Assembly (NCBI GenBank): GCA_017354895.1
Contig: CP071495.1
Span: forward strand, 2,711,001-2,775,000
Direction: 5' to 3'
Length of the DNA stretch: 64,000 bases
Origin: Podospora comata
Lineage: Eukaryota; Ascomycota; Sordariomycetes; Sordariales; Podosporaceae
Shown here: one piece after another, positions 22,701-33,915 of the stretch
How positions within the stretch are numbered: the stretch's first letter is position 1
How the letters are laid out: each line of letters opens with the position of its first letter
Position numbers and translations under genes: made by a program
The notes under the pieces: generated by a model
The model's database searches: none
Told to the model about the DNA's origin: nothing
What the model saw: only the letters and a program-made list of their open reading frames with translations

Positions 22701-23213
22701 CTCGTTGAGCTCCTCCATCCTCGCATTATTGGCACCGTTGAGGTAGCACTTGGAGCTCTTGAGCATGACGGGGATGCGGCAGAGCTGGACATTTTTGCGG
22801 ATATTTCTGACGCCGTTCTTGGGGTAGGCGATATCGACAACGACGGGGGCGGCATAGGTAGCATCGCGAAGACGGCACTCCATGGGCGACACGGTTGTCG
22901 AGCTCTGCCACTGGAGCTGCGAGTTTTCATTTCTCGTGGGCTTGCCGACGCGGATGTCGGTGAACTCGAGCCAGAAGCTGGGTTCCTGGTCGCATCGGAT
23001 CACTCGGTTGGCCTCGACGATCTTCTTGATGTCCTCCTCGACAAAGTAGTTGTACGAGTCGATGTGCTGCTTTACCAGCCCCTTGACCTTGAGGAAGGCG
23101 GGCAGCAGCTGGTACTTGTCCTGCTTGGTGTTGATGGGATCCGTGAGCCGTTTGCCGTTGTAGAAGGGCTCCAGCAGAGCCTCGAAGCCATCGTCGACGG
23201 CTGCCGAAGGCAT
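19731..23213 (-). CDS. RPC2: RNA polymerase III second-largest subunit
   Basis: The beta-like catalytic subunit of Pol III (yeast Ret1/Rpc128), which transcribes tRNA and 5S genes in the nucleus. Single exon, 1160 aa from the ATG at 23213 (MPSAAVDDGFEALLEPFYNG, A at -3); the frame is open further up to 23291, but the yeast protein is 1149 aa. The Pol III-type N-terminus DKYQLLPAFLKVKGLVKQHI separates it from Pol I and Pol II paralogues. Core signatures seen are TSDTPEGEACGLVKNLALM, SGYDIEDALVLNKAS, the Rpb2 signature GDKFSSRHGQKGVVG and GLTPDIIMNPHGFPSRMT. The C-terminal zinc ribbon reads CERCGLMGYKGYCQTC. No frameshift or missing motif. Confidence 0.97.
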   Translation of the reverse strand: MPSAAVDDGFEALLEPFYNGKRLTDPINTKQDKYQLLPAFLKVKGLVKQHIDSYNYFVEEDIKKIVEANRVIRCDQEPSFWLEFTDIRVGKPTRNENSQLQWQSSTTVSPMECRLRDATYAAPVVVDIAYPKNGVRNIRKNVQLCRIPVMLKSSKCYLNGANNARMEELNECPLDPGGYFIVGGTEKVILIQEQLSKNRVIVEKDDKGGVQASVTSSTHERKSKTYVVLKKDRILLTHNILVEAIPIVIVLKALGGLSDYDIMELVAGGDSRYQDDFLINFEDAAKAGVYTQQQALEYVGARVKMGGPKKPSPKFSAGPRRNPIEEGLDALSNLIVAHVTVKDLDFYPKTIYIAMMVRRILMAVHNPELVDDRDFVGNKRLELAGQLLSLLFEDLLKGFIGQLKANMEHFFKRPNRTSAYDPIGPIGSYGTMITQGLNRAIQSGNWTVKRFGMNRAGVTHVLSRLSYIAALGMMTRISSQFEKTRKVSGPRALQPSQWGMLCTSDTPEGEACGLVKNLALMTHITTEAGEEKVKKCVSTLIEGIRLIEECSGTEMHEENAFIIHVNGTPYALTLDAAAFTKRFKQFRRRGVLSAFIGIHTSHATASIHIATDEGRICRPYIIVENGKSMLEAAHLDLLRHKKATFEDFLKKGVLEYLDVNEENDALIAVHESDINDQTTHLEIEPFTILGAVAGLIPFPHHNQSPRNTYQCAMGKQAIGFIAYNQQNRIDTLHYTLVYPQRPMVITKTIQLIHYDKLPAGQNATVVVMSYSGYDIEDALVLNKASCDRGFGRCQVFKKYTTELLQYPNRNKDRLGGVQRDEDGKAKDRHAVLDNDGLATPGMKMKDGDIMIMKETPVDQTSTNIGEDRKITEFRPCPISYKIKDPAIVDKVAITTKESGTPLLKVRTRQTRRPELGDKFSSRHGQKGVVGIIVDQEDLPFSDKGLTPDIIMNPHGFPSRMTVGKLFECLTGKASVVAGRREYGFGDAFRSHPVEEMGKVLIEHGFSWEGKDYFTSGITGEPHEAYLFNGPIFYQRLKHMVADKMHSRSRGPRAVLTRQPTEGRSRDGGLRLGEMERDCLIAYGASQLLLERLMYSSDVTKVDVCERCGLMGYKGYCQTCKTTSNVTKMNMPYAAKLLLQELISMNVGVRMQLEDQFPHPR

Positions 23214-26200
23214 CTTGGTCGTGTCGTGCTGTTCAACCGTGACCGAGACGCTGAGCAGTGCGTGTGTAGTTAGTGGTGTAGTGAATGCCAAAGGAATCTG
23301 TTCGTGACTCTAATAAACTCTAGGTAATTTTGCCCCGCGGTGACAGGCGTCGGCCTTTTTCTTATCGCGATAAGGAATTGAAGAAGAGGCAGGGTTGGCG
23401 ACGACAGGGAACCGCCAGGGGTGGGTGTGGCTTGGCACGTTTAAGGTTGCTCAGGGTTCATCCCACCATCCAAGAATGACAAGCTCTTTGCTATCAACGC
23501 CATGGTTGGCGACACGGGGCTGTGGAAACCGGTTAGAGTTCCCCGACGTGTTTTCTCTTTTCCACAGCTCGTCCGCGCAAAGATGGATTGCATACCCGGC
23601 GCAGGCAGGTTGATGTGCTGGCGACAGAGCTGCATCTGGATTCCACTGGTGGATTCAGGGGCAATTGGGGGTCACAAGTCACCACGAGAATTGTAGTTGG
23701 CAAAGGCTTTTGTCATGGGCAGTCTTAACTTCCACTGATGATTATAGGAGTTCAAGAGCAGTCAGTCTGGATCGAATTCCACATTCGTCGAAAACTCACC
23801 GCCTTTTATTTCTATAGATCGGATAGAGTTCCTTCAAGGGTGGGGGTTGCCCTTGAGGCTGACGTAGGTCATCCGATCCTCCTCTTCAAGGTAAGGGGGT
23901 AGGTAGGTAGGGTGAGGTAAGCTGAAGGGGAGAGTCCAGGTGTAGGGTTAGAAAGACGCTTTCCAAGTGCCCGTTGCGGCGCGGGGAGTTGGCGGACTTG
24001 TTGGAGGACAAGGTATTTTCGAGGTCCAAATCTCCCCGGAAAGGCAGACCGAGACACCCAAACAGCACCTTTCCGATGCCACAAAGAGGTCTGTGTCTGT
24101 GATACCCTCCAACTTTTCTTCTTTTCCATCGAGGATTCCTCTGTCGGGCAGGTGTGGGGCATCGATCAATGTCATTTCTCATTGGCCAAGCTGAGACACA
24201 ATCGACGAGAACACTACCCACACCCAACAACATGGCAGCCAGCACCGCCGAGAAAAAGGGGGTTGGGCTGTGTTGTGTGTTGTTGCGAGATGTCGACATC
24301 GGACAGAGCCCATCTCCACCTTCGATTACTTGCTTCCATTGCTGCTGTTGCAACGGGATGCCGGCGCGCGGACACTTCGAAGAGGGGGTGAGCGAGAAGT
24401 GATCAATGCCTCCCCCTCCTTCCCCTTTTTGAACTGTCGAAGGAGCGGGGAATCAATCCCTTGAGGGGCGGTCCTAGCTCAAGCCGTCACCATCTCGAAC
24501 CCCGCGGATTAAGGAAGGACTCGGGGCGAGGATGATGACAAGCAGCCGAGACTTGGGTTGTTGTGAGCAAACAATCAGATATCAGAAAAAGAAGGGACGA
24601 AAACTGATAGATATCCGATACTCCGTAGATGTTTGATGATGACCGGATTCCATCCCATGGCAGTGGTCTCGCTCACCGGGGGACATCACCCGGCTAAATA
24701 ACTTGCCCCCCGCGCCCGCTCGTTGATAGCGTCCACAGTACACTACCACAAGCTACTGTGGATACTTGCACCGTTGATCACCACCTGGATTTTGGTTGAA
24801 GCTCGAAATATGCCGGCCTCTTCCCCAGACGGCCACCTCAGCCCAAAGACGGAAGCCGGCCTTTTGAGTAGCGGATGCAAGGCAATTGACTTTGGCACTT
24901 GTGTCAGTTGTCACTCAGCTCATGTATGTGAGCTGCAATAATCACCAGCTAGAATGGTCTACTACTCGATTCATCGCCACCGGCATATCGCCCACACGCC
25001 ACTTATCGATATTGCATCTCACACCACTGGTCCAAGATATGGTTGAGCCAGCGCAAAAAGCCAAGCATAGCTCCATATAAACCTCCCAGATCCAAGGGTT
25101 CCCACCAGTCTTGTCAACCGACAATAGCAGCAAAGTACACAAACAGGGGGGTGGTCGGCACGAACGAAGCTGGGGAAACAAAAATACTTTGATACCTTCT
25201 CGTTGAGGCAGTGTTGGCTGAGAAAGTGACTGCAGGCCCGTATATCGGCAACCCGTTTTCCCATCACACCTTTCTTGCTCTTTCTGCCGCCCGTTTCCCC
25301 TCCCCCTCCCAGAAAATGCTCACGTTGTACACCGCTTGTTTCCCTGATCGCCTGTTCTCGGCCGTGGTGTAGTGTAGGTAGTAGGTAGGAGGCGAAAAAC
25401 TGACCACGACAGAAAAAGCTGAACGGCCTTTTCTCTTTCTATCCTATGCTCTTTTGAGAACGGGACAAGACACATGAAATAGGGGGGGGGATGCCCCAAT
25501 GAGGTGCCATCGCTTTTGGGGATTGACACACTCCCACCTCGCCTCCCGTGAGCAGCGCCAGTCCAGCATCCCCGGACCATGCATGTAGGGAAGGGAGCTC
25601 CATGTACTGTACATGCCTAGCGTGCGTGACTGTCTCCTCTTAACATACCGTAACCACCATTGTCTCTCGAGACATGGTACATACAATTTGACAGTTTGAT
25701 CCCCAATAAAAGTAAGTAGGTACTAAAGTACTAGGAAGGGAGCTTCGGGCAGCAAAAAGTGATTGCTCCAAAGCCAGGATGGAAGGGTAAGGTACAAAAG
25801 TACAGACAAACTGCTACTCGGGACACTATCACAGAGCCATGAAGGTTGCCGTTCGTTCGGGAGCCACCAGCTTTCTCTCTGGCACCACGGTCCGCTGCGA
25901 GCGTTTCAACTTGTTGCTCCTCTCCATCTCTGCCCGCCCGGCCTCTTCCCTTTTTTTTTTTGTTGTTTTTTTGTTTTTTTTTGGTTGTTTTTTTGTTTTT
26001 TTTTGTTTTTTTTCTGTTTTTTCTGTTCTTTTTTTCTTTTTCTTTTGTTTTTTTGTTTTTGTTTTTGTTTTTGCACACGAGCCGCTCTTTGCGTGTGGTT
26101 CCAGGCTCTCACCCTCACAGGCTCGGGTTGTTTTCTAGTGTGGGATCCCCAAAGTGTTAGTGCAAACGTGCAGGTGGTGGGACCCACGGCAGCCCAATCG

Positions 26201-27024
26201 TCAGGGTGGGGATGTCTTAGCGTTCGAGGGGGACGAGCTTGGCTAACCAGACCCTTTACTGGACAGCAACGCCTCTTTCCGCCCTGCCAGGGGTGACTGG
26301 CCTGTCTGCCACTGTCTGGTCATCCATCCCCATAAACCACAACCTCCTCCACCACCTCACCCCCAACGACGAAGCCGGCCCGTTTCCACACACTTTCTCT
26401 GAACACACATACCCACGCTCTTTTGTACTGTGCTTCAAGACCAGTCTTTTTATTGCTGCTGCTCCTTGGCTATTCCTATCGTGTGCCAACAGATTCTCTA
26501 AAACCAGGTCAGTGACTGTGTCCCAGAGTGCGTGCGCGCGCATTGTCCCCTCCACCGTCTGTCTGCCGCCCATCGCGGAACACCACAGCCGGCCGGGCGC
26601 CGCCGAGGGAGGGGAGGGGAGGGAAGCAACCATCAAGCGGGGAGAGTGAAGAGGGCTTGAGGCAACCGCGAGAACTGCAAGCCGACGTATTCTGCGTCTA
26701 TCTCACATCTGGCCGCTCAACAATTCAGCCCTTGGAAAGCTTCCTTCAAATCGGTGAACCTTGATGCCGTCCTCAACCGAAGCCTCGTCCCAACAGCCAC
26801 CGCCTCTCTGCTCTTCCAGGCTGCTTGTGAATGCGCGCGCATATCCACTTACTACTTGCCCCATACAGCCCCAAGTGCTCATGCCCCCCCGCATCATGAC
26901 AAGCCGCTGACCATGCCTCCTCGTCATATAGACTTATAGAGCAAGATTCCACCGTCGAACCCGCCTAGCCGTGTATGAAAATTGGTGTGGTTGTTGTTGT
27001 TGTATGTACCATAGGGCGGACGAG
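23214..27024. other. 3.8-kb gene-free interval
   Basis: Only short frames of poor coding quality. Contains a 120-bp T-rich tract (listed separately), a CT-rich segment around 26270-26460, and probably the long leader and promoter of the PUF gene from about 26500 onward. A TAGGGTTAG match near 23944 is within chance. A tRNA-like B-box at about 24493 was rejected. Confidence 0.5.
25951..26072. repeat. T-rich low-complexity tract
   Basis: About 120 bp almost entirely T on the + strand with single G or C interruptions, about 0.95 kb upstream of the PUF start codon. Poly(dA:dT) tracts exclude nucleosomes, so a promoter role is possible but not shown. Confidence 0.85.
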
Positions 27025-30000
27025 ATGGACGACTATTTCCGGATCCAGCAGAGTCCCCGGGGTGATTCGCAAGTGAACGCGACATTGGGCCTTGTATCGC
27101 CTTCTCGAAATCCTCTTCTCCCTCGCCGGTTTACTGCCGATTCCGGACGTGTACCAACATTGTCCACTATCAATACCATTCAACCGCCGCAAACACAGCA
27201 GCAACATCAGCGGGTACCTGAGCCGCAGGACTTTGCTTCTACTGCGGTACGTGTACCCCTCCAATTTCTTGATTGGTGGCTTGAGAAGAAAGGGGTGACG
27301 TTTGAGTTGATTACGCGCCCCCTAAGTGGATTTGGAGGGTTATCTGATTGAGTAGACCTTGAGCCGTGGCTGACAGTTTAAAAAACAGGCTATGCACAAA
27401 GTTCAACTGGTATGTTGAAAAAACAACAGAGTTTCCTGCTTTGGAAAAACATAAGAGGGCAACCTGCGGACCTGTCAGCCGTGGCAACTTCATTGCTCCG
27501 ACTTCCTCGCCTCACCTATCTTTCGTCGTGGGTGGTGCCGTTCTGGCGAGACAGTATGGCTGACTTTTATCTTCTTCTTCAACAGCTAGAGAAAAAGCGT
27601 CAGGACTACGAGCGCCTACGAGAGCAGCGTAGGCGCTTCGAGGCAGAAATGCAGAAGCTGGACGCTCAGACAAGGCTAGAGGCACAGGAGCTTCAGCAGA
27701 TGACTGAGGATATCGCCAAGAGACTGGGGGCCGGCCATCAGTCAGAGCCGACGACGCCTCCCGAGTACCGCGAGGTGAATACATCCTTGTCAACCATCTG
27801 GTCGACATCGCGGCCAAACCGGTACTCGACCTCGAGCCTGACATCACCCCCGGGCCTCTACAACCGACCCAACAGATCTGGTTCGCTGCTGACATCACCT
27901 CAATCCGGTGGTGGTGCTATCCCGGCCCGGTACGCCTTTGACGACCCCTTGTCCCACTCGGTGCCTGGATCTCGTCGCAACAGCGATGAGGACGACGAGA
28001 AGGAGGAGGCAGTTCGCCAGGATCCCACCAGTCACCGCTCCACCAATCAGTAAGTTCTTGACTTGGCTTTTTTTGCTGGCTGCTCTTCTGCCACTGCTTC
28101 TGAATTATCCCTGGGTGTCGGCTTTGGCTGTGTACTGCTGTTCGAAGTGTGAGAGGAGGGAGACACAGCTTGGAGGTCGGAGATGTGTACTCCAGCAACA
28201 CTGAAGCTCGGCGTTCTCTGCTTGAACTGCCAGCTTGTCAGAGGTGAAGAAGCGCTCGGGCCAACTGTCGTTGCTCCTGCCGTGGTGAAATTGGTGTAGG
28301 GACCAGAGCCCCCCCCTTCTCGCCGCCCATTACCGCCCTCTTGAGTGATCTCAGCAGCTGGTTGCAAACAAGCAGGGCCGTTGGTGGTTTTCTGGAATGA
28401 TTCCGCTTCTTCCCACCCCCGCAACTCTCTCTTCCTCTTCGCAACACCTCACGTCACCGACTGGTTGATATTCACATCATCCATATCAGTACCGCTTGTT
28501 ACTTGTCTTTCACCACAATCCTTTTGTTGTTTCCGTGTTTTTGCGTTTGCAACATTGTTTTTGCTGTTCGCCGTGTCCCGTCGCTAACTCGACTCACACT
28601 CAGCCTCAACCGGTATTCTATGCCGGTGACCAAGTCTCGAACCTATCTGGGTGATTTTGAGGACAGCAACAACACCACGGGCTTCCTCTTTGGAGACGAA
28701 GACTCCCATCTCGAGGATACCCGAACCACTCCTACAGCGGAGGCTTTCAACACGATCTATCGCTCGCAAGCCTATTCTCAACTGGTGAGTTACCTTGCCC
28801 CGACCTTCTTCTGTTCATCTGAATCGCCTCGACTTCTTTATCCACCACCTATCTCTCTTTTGTTGCGGAGAATTGGAAGGTTATAGGGCGAGAATGATGT
28901 TAGCCAGCTCGCTCTTGCCGTGAAGAACTGTCAGGGCTTGTGAGATGAAAATTCTTTCTTCTCGCTCATTTCCCGGCCTGAGGTTATTAGGTCGACCTTC
29001 TTGTTCTTCTCCTCGCCCCTCACCTCTCCCCCAATTCACTCTCAATTATTCACTCCCATTGAACAATACTTCCGCTCTCTTTCCCCACTCTCTCATCTTC
29101 ATTGCGATTTCTTATAGCCACCTCGCGACTCCGAAAGGATCAACTGTTGCTAACCTTTTTTCACCCAACAGACCTCATCTGCTCTGGATTCTGAACCCAC
29201 CTCAACCAGTACTTGGAGCAATCTTACCAAGCATCAACAGCGACAAAGCATGTCTACCATCGGTTCCAACGGTCTCAACGGTGCCGGCCCGGTCGGTTCC
29301 CCTCCTTCGGAGCCTGGTACCATTGGCAGCCGCCCGGCCAGCATCCGTCACTCAATGGATGGCATGAAGTTTATGTCCGAAAGCGTCACCACGCCCTTGG
29401 ACACTCCTGCCTCTGTTGTTTCCCCTCCTGCCGCCCACGCCGTGGCCTCGCCCCCCAAGCTTCAGCAGTCGTACTCCGCCAACGACGTCCCGACCATCAA
29501 GACCAATGGCTCGACTCTGGGTGCCAATACCAATGTCCATGCTCAGCAGCATTTCCACAACCACAATGCCAGCTTGGGACGCTTCCCTGCCGGTGCCATG
29601 AATCGCCACAGCCAGAACATGTCTGGTGATGTCCGCGTGGCCAACGGTCATGACGTTGCTGCTGGTTATCCCTCTATCTCGTCGACCCTGTCGAGCCTGC
29701 ATGCCCAAGCTACCCCTTTCCAGGCTCCGAACCAGCAGCCCCAGGCCGCGGTCATGCCGGCCCCTCCTTCGCTGGGCGGAGTCCAGTATAGTCCTTACTA
29801 TGCTGCTGCTGTGCCTGGTAGCGTGCCGTACAACGGGGGGCAGCCATTCAATCCCTATGGCATGCTCGTGCCGAGCTTCAGCAACCTCAGCATTGGCAGT
29901 GCCGCGCCACAGCCTTCTCAGGCCACGCAGCCTCAGCCTCATATCTCGACGCAGAGCTTCACTGGCTACGGTCCTCAGTACGGCCAGCCTGCTCCTCCTG

Positions 30001-31413
30001 CCCCTCGGCAACCTCTCCACGACAGTCAAGCCCGCGTGATTGCGAATCGTCGCCAGCAGGACGGTGAGGGTAAGTAACTTTGTTTCTGTTTTGATTTGCA
30101 GTCTTGCCGAGTTGGCTAACAATGTCGAAGCGATGTCACGCTACCAGAACATGACGTTGGAGAAGGCTGAGGGCAACATCAACAACCTGGCCAGAGATCA
30201 GCACGGCTGTAGGTTCCTGCAGAAGCAGCTCGAGAACCGTATTCCTCACGAGGTCCACGCCATCTACCGGGAGGTCTTGCCTCACGTTCACGAACTCATG
30301 ATCGATCCCTTTGGCAACTACCTCTGCCAGAAGCTCCTCGAGTACTGTACAGACGACGAACGCACCGAGCTGATCAAGAACTCAGCCAAAGACATGGTGC
30401 CGATCGCGTTGAACCAACACGGTACTCGCGCCCTTCAAAAGATGATCGAACATGTGTCCAACGAGGTTCAGATTCAAATGATCACCGACGCCCTGAAGAT
30501 GCAGGTCGTCACGCTGATCCAAGATCTGAATGGCAACCACGTGATTCAGAAGTGCCTCAACAAGCTCAGCCCCGAGCAGTCTCACTTCATCTTCAACGCT
30601 GTCGGGGAGAATTGCATCGACGTGGGCACTCACCGTCACGGTTGCTGTGTCCTCCAGCGGTGCATTGATCATGCCAACGGCCAACAGAAGGCCTGGCTCA
30701 TCCAATGCATCACCAACAATGCGTACCGCCTGGTCCAGGACCCCTTTGGCAACTACGTGATTCAATACATCATCGACCTGAACGAGCCTAGCTTCACCGA
30801 GCCCCTCGTCGCCCAGTTCCGCACCCACATTCTGACGCTTTCCAAGCTCAAGTTCAGCTCCAATGTGGTGGAGAAGTGCCTTCGCTGCTCCTCGGAACAG
30901 TCCAAGAACATGATCGTCTCGGAGCTTCTGGATGCCGGAAGCGAGATTGAGCGCTGCCTCCGCGACTCATATGCCAACTATGTCTACCAGACGGCCCTTG
31001 ACCACGGCACCAACGACATGAAGCAGCGCCTCGTCGACTTGATCCGCCCTCATCTTGCCTCGATTCGCAACACACCCTATGGTCGCCGCATCTCGGCCAA
31101 GATCTCGGCCTTTGACGCCAGCGGGATCAATGCCAATACCCCCAATCAGCCGCCTGTCCCTGCTGACCACACGGGTGGCCAGGTGTCTATTCGTCCTGCC
31201 CACCAGCGCGGCATGTCCAATAGCACCAACAGCACGACGAGCACATTCCACGGATATGCTCCGAATGGTGTCAACGGCGCCAACGGCAACGTCAACCACG
31301 CTGCTGCCATCACGTACCCAGGGGGCCCGAGCCAGGCCCCGCCGCAGCCGCCCCGCGGTCAGCAGCACCCGCACCAGTTCTCTTCCGGACAGGCGGACAA
31401 CAACTGGCTCTAA
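27025..31413 (+). CDS. Pumilio-family RNA-binding protein (Puf4/Puf5 type)
   Basis: Post-transcriptional regulator that binds UGUA-type sites in mRNA 3'UTRs. Proposed exons are 27025-27246, 27389-27409, 27586-28049, 28604-28784, 29172-30069 and 30131-31413, together 1022 aa in frame. The start is the ATG giving MDDYFRIQQSPRGDS. Exon 3 begins with a coiled coil (LEKKRQDYERLREQRRRFEA). The middle is disordered Ser/Pro/Asn/Gln-rich. The C-terminal third has eight PUM repeats, e.g. RDQHGCRFLQKQLE, DPFGNYLCQKLLE, NQHGTRALQKMIE, DLNGNHVIQKCLN, HRHGCCVLQRCID, DPFGNYVIQYIID, KFSSNVVEKCLR and DSYANYVYQTALD. Repeat 1 text resembles Puf4-clade members rather than Puf3. Introns 3 and 4 (554 and 387 bp) are long for this window. 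Exon 2 is 21 nt. Intron 5 is placed at an AAG acceptor because a TGCAG acceptor 29 nt upstream breaks frame. Confidence 0.9.
27389..27409 (+). other. 21-nt micro-exon of the PUF gene
   Basis: Encodes A-M-H-K-V-Q-L in phase 0. Bounded by acceptor AAACAG and donor GTATGT, with a CTGAC branch upstream. Skipping it would keep the frame, so alternative use is possible. Confidence 0.65.
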
Positions 31414-32697
31414 ATCATCAGCCCTGGGGTGTGTTTGGGATCATGGATGGGTGATGGGTGTTTCTTATGGAGTTTGGTCTCTTACTTTTCTCTGCTACAC
31501 TAGTCACGACAGCATGATGAGTGCTATGACCGTCACGACCCCTTTCCCTTTTGCACTTGTTGTTTCAGTAGCAACGACTGACACGGCACTCCCTCTTCAG
31601 CGGGCCCTCTTTGAAGCTCTGCTGTGTTGTACACTATCTGCGCGACAGGGAGGATATCAGTGGAGGTGCGGTGGCTTTAGAAGGCTTTGTTTACAGCCTC
31701 TTTTTCATTTCTTATGGGGTATCGGTCTCTTTTTTTCTTTCTTTTCTCGGTTCTCTGGCCTCGCCAGCCAGCCGTTGCTATTCGATCCGTCACCTTTCGC
31801 CTATTCTCGGGTGGTTGGCGCTCACGAGCCAAGTCGATTCCGCGACAAACAGCTCTCATCGAACATCTATACGCGTTCAAGATTCAGTCCTTTGCACCAT
31901 CTTGCGTATACTGGGGCTCCAGAAGCAGGGAGTCTGGATATCACTTGGGGTTATCTGGGTATCTCTGTGGATATTCGGCCTTGGGAGTTTTGGCGGCGGC
32001 CACAGCTTTTGTTTGCTATGATTTACGAGGGCGATTGATGTTGCTTCAGAAAGGCGAAAGGGGAATGGGCTTTTTTGTTTGTTGTATTTTTGGTAGTGTA
32101 CACTTTTGTCTTTTCTTTTCTTTCTTCGGCTCTTTTGATTCGCTCAAGAGGGTCTGATCTGCCGACATTACTCCGGATCCTTCCGCAAGGCTCTGGTCTC
32201 CTTTATTTGGGGGCACACTGTTTGAGGAGGGAGGAGGGGATGTTTGGTGGAGGAAAAGACTGCTGGGTGGTGGACATGACTTTAGCGGTGATTAGGGGTG
32301 CTAGGATTGGGGCTTGGGCTTGATCTGGGTGTCTTTAGTTAGCTGGAAGGGTGGACACTATAACCTAGCGTATAGCGAATTGTTTTTGTATTCTACTTTT
32401 TTGATGATGCCTCCTGTGACTTGTGATCTTGATGCCTTGGTGGTTGTTGTCGTAATACTCGTAGCTGACAAGATTAAGAGCTCTGGATGTTGAGGTGAGG
32501 TGGTCTGTGCGTAGGTTTGGTTTAATTGATTTTTGGCGGCCGAGTCGCGCGGCGCGTCATCCAGACGCGTGCTTTTCCGGAGCCCACCTTTTCAAGGCTT
32601 CCTTCCACCTGCACTTTCTAGTATTCTACCTCAATTCTCTCCGAACAACTACCATCAAGCACAGCAATCGACAGCAGCAGAAATTGGATCAAGCAAG
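31414..32697. other. PUF 3'UTR and RFC5 promoter region
   Basis: 1.28 kb without a convincing gene. T-rich stretches near 31730 and 32095. The last 180 bp hold CG-rich promoter elements for RFC5. Confidence 0.5.
32546..32570. promoter_or_regulatory. MCB-like site upstream of RFC5
   Basis: ACGCGT at 32565-32570, 128 bp before the RFC5 ATG, with overlapping CGCG-rich sequence just upstream (gcgcggcgcgtca at about 32547-32559). This matches the MBF consensus, and RFC5 is a replication gene. One hexamer alone can occur by chance. Confidence 0.4.
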
Positions 32698-33915
32698 ATG
32701 GCGCTCATTGTCGACAAGCACCGGCCCAGAAGTCTAGATGCTTTGACATATCATGATGAGTTGTCTGATCGACTCCGTTCTTTGGTTTGTTTCCTCTCCC
32801 CTCCCCTCCCCCTTTTGCAGCGACAATATCATCTAACTTTTTTTCGTTTTTGTTTGTGTGGATCTGCAGGCTCAATCAGGCGACTTCCCCCACCTCCTCT
32901 TCTACGGCCCTTCCGGAGCAGGCAAAAAGACTCGCATCGTCGCGACGCTCAAAGAGCTGTACGGCCCCGGTGTGGAAAAGATCAAGATTGACGCGCGGGT
33001 CTTCCAGACGAGCTCGAACAGGAAGCTCGAGTTTAACATCGTCGCGAGCGTGTACCACCTCGAGATCACGCCGTCGGACGTGGGGAATTATGACAGGGTG
33101 GTGATTCAGGACTTGCTGAAGGAGGTGGCGCAGACGCAGCAGGTTGATCAGAGCGCGAGGCAAAGGTTCAAGGTTGTGGTGATTAATGAGGCGGATCACT
33201 TGACAAGGGACGCGCAGGCTGCGCTGAGGAGGACGATGGAGAAGTATAGTCCGAATTTGAGGCTGATCTTGGTTGCGGAGAGCACGGCGGGGATTATTGC
33301 TCCGATTAGGAGTCGGTGTTTGCTTGTTAGGGTTGCGAGGCCGACGGTGGGGGAGGTGGAGCGGGTGTTGAGGGGGAGTTGTGAGAGGGAGGGGTGGGAG
33401 GTGAGGGAGGGGTTGGTGGGGAGGGTTGCGAGGGAGAGCGGGAGGAATTTGAGGAAGGCGTTGTTAATGTTGGAGGGGGTTTATGCGCAGAAGTGAGTTC
33501 TTTTTTTGGGGGGGGAGGGGGGCGAGATATAAGGGGTGGATTGGGGAGCTGACAAGAGAAAAACAGTGAGAAAGTGACAGACGACACACCGATCCCGCCC
33601 CCGGATTGGGAGGGACTGATTGAGCAGATTGCGCAGGAGATCATGGCTGAGCATACCTCCGCGAGGATCCTGCAGGTGAGGAGCAAGCTTTATGACTTGC
33701 TGACGCACTGCATCCCGCCGACGACCATCTTGAAGACGTTGACGTTTAAGCTGATGCCGCTGATTGATGATGATTTGAAGCCGGAGGTGATCAAGTGGAG
33801 TGCGTTTTATGAGCACAGGATAAAGACGGGGACAAAGGTGATTTTTCACTTGGAGGCGTTTGTGGCCAAGTTTATGAGGATATTGGAGATGTATTTGATG
33901 AGTATGGATATGTAA
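32698..33915 (+). CDS. RFC5: Replication factor C subunit 5 (clamp loader)
   Basis: Small subunit of the RFC clamp loader that opens PCNA at primer-template junctions; yeast Rfc5, human RFC3. Exons are 32698-32784, 32870-33492 and 33567-33915, giving 352 aa (yeast 354). The N-terminus MALIVDKHRPRSLDAL is followed by the modified P-loop GPSGAGKKT at residues 42-50; the GKK form is characteristic of this subunit, which is not an active ATPase in yeast. INEADHL (from residue 134) replaces the usual DEAD box, also as in Rfc5. RRTMEKYSPNLRLILVAES and PIRSRCLLVRVARPT give the SRC motif that acts in trans on a neighbouring subunit. Introns have GTTTGT and GTGAGT donors. Confidence 0.96.

Noticed and set aside
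21000-23273. Long + strand frames opposite RPC2
   Set aside because: Shadows of the conserved RPC2 frame on the minus strand.
23940-23955. TAGGGTTAG as telomere repeat
   Set aside because: Nine bases; several such matches are expected by chance in 64 kb, and CTAACCCTA overlaps the common branch-site motif.
24480-24515. tRNA-like B-box (reverse strand GGTTCGAGAT)
   Set aside because: The terminal CC of the B-box, a matching T-arm and an A-box at the right distance are missing.
25763-26296. Frames across the T-rich tract (Phe/Leu runs or Lys runs)
   Set aside because: Translation of homopolymer only; no flanking coding signal.
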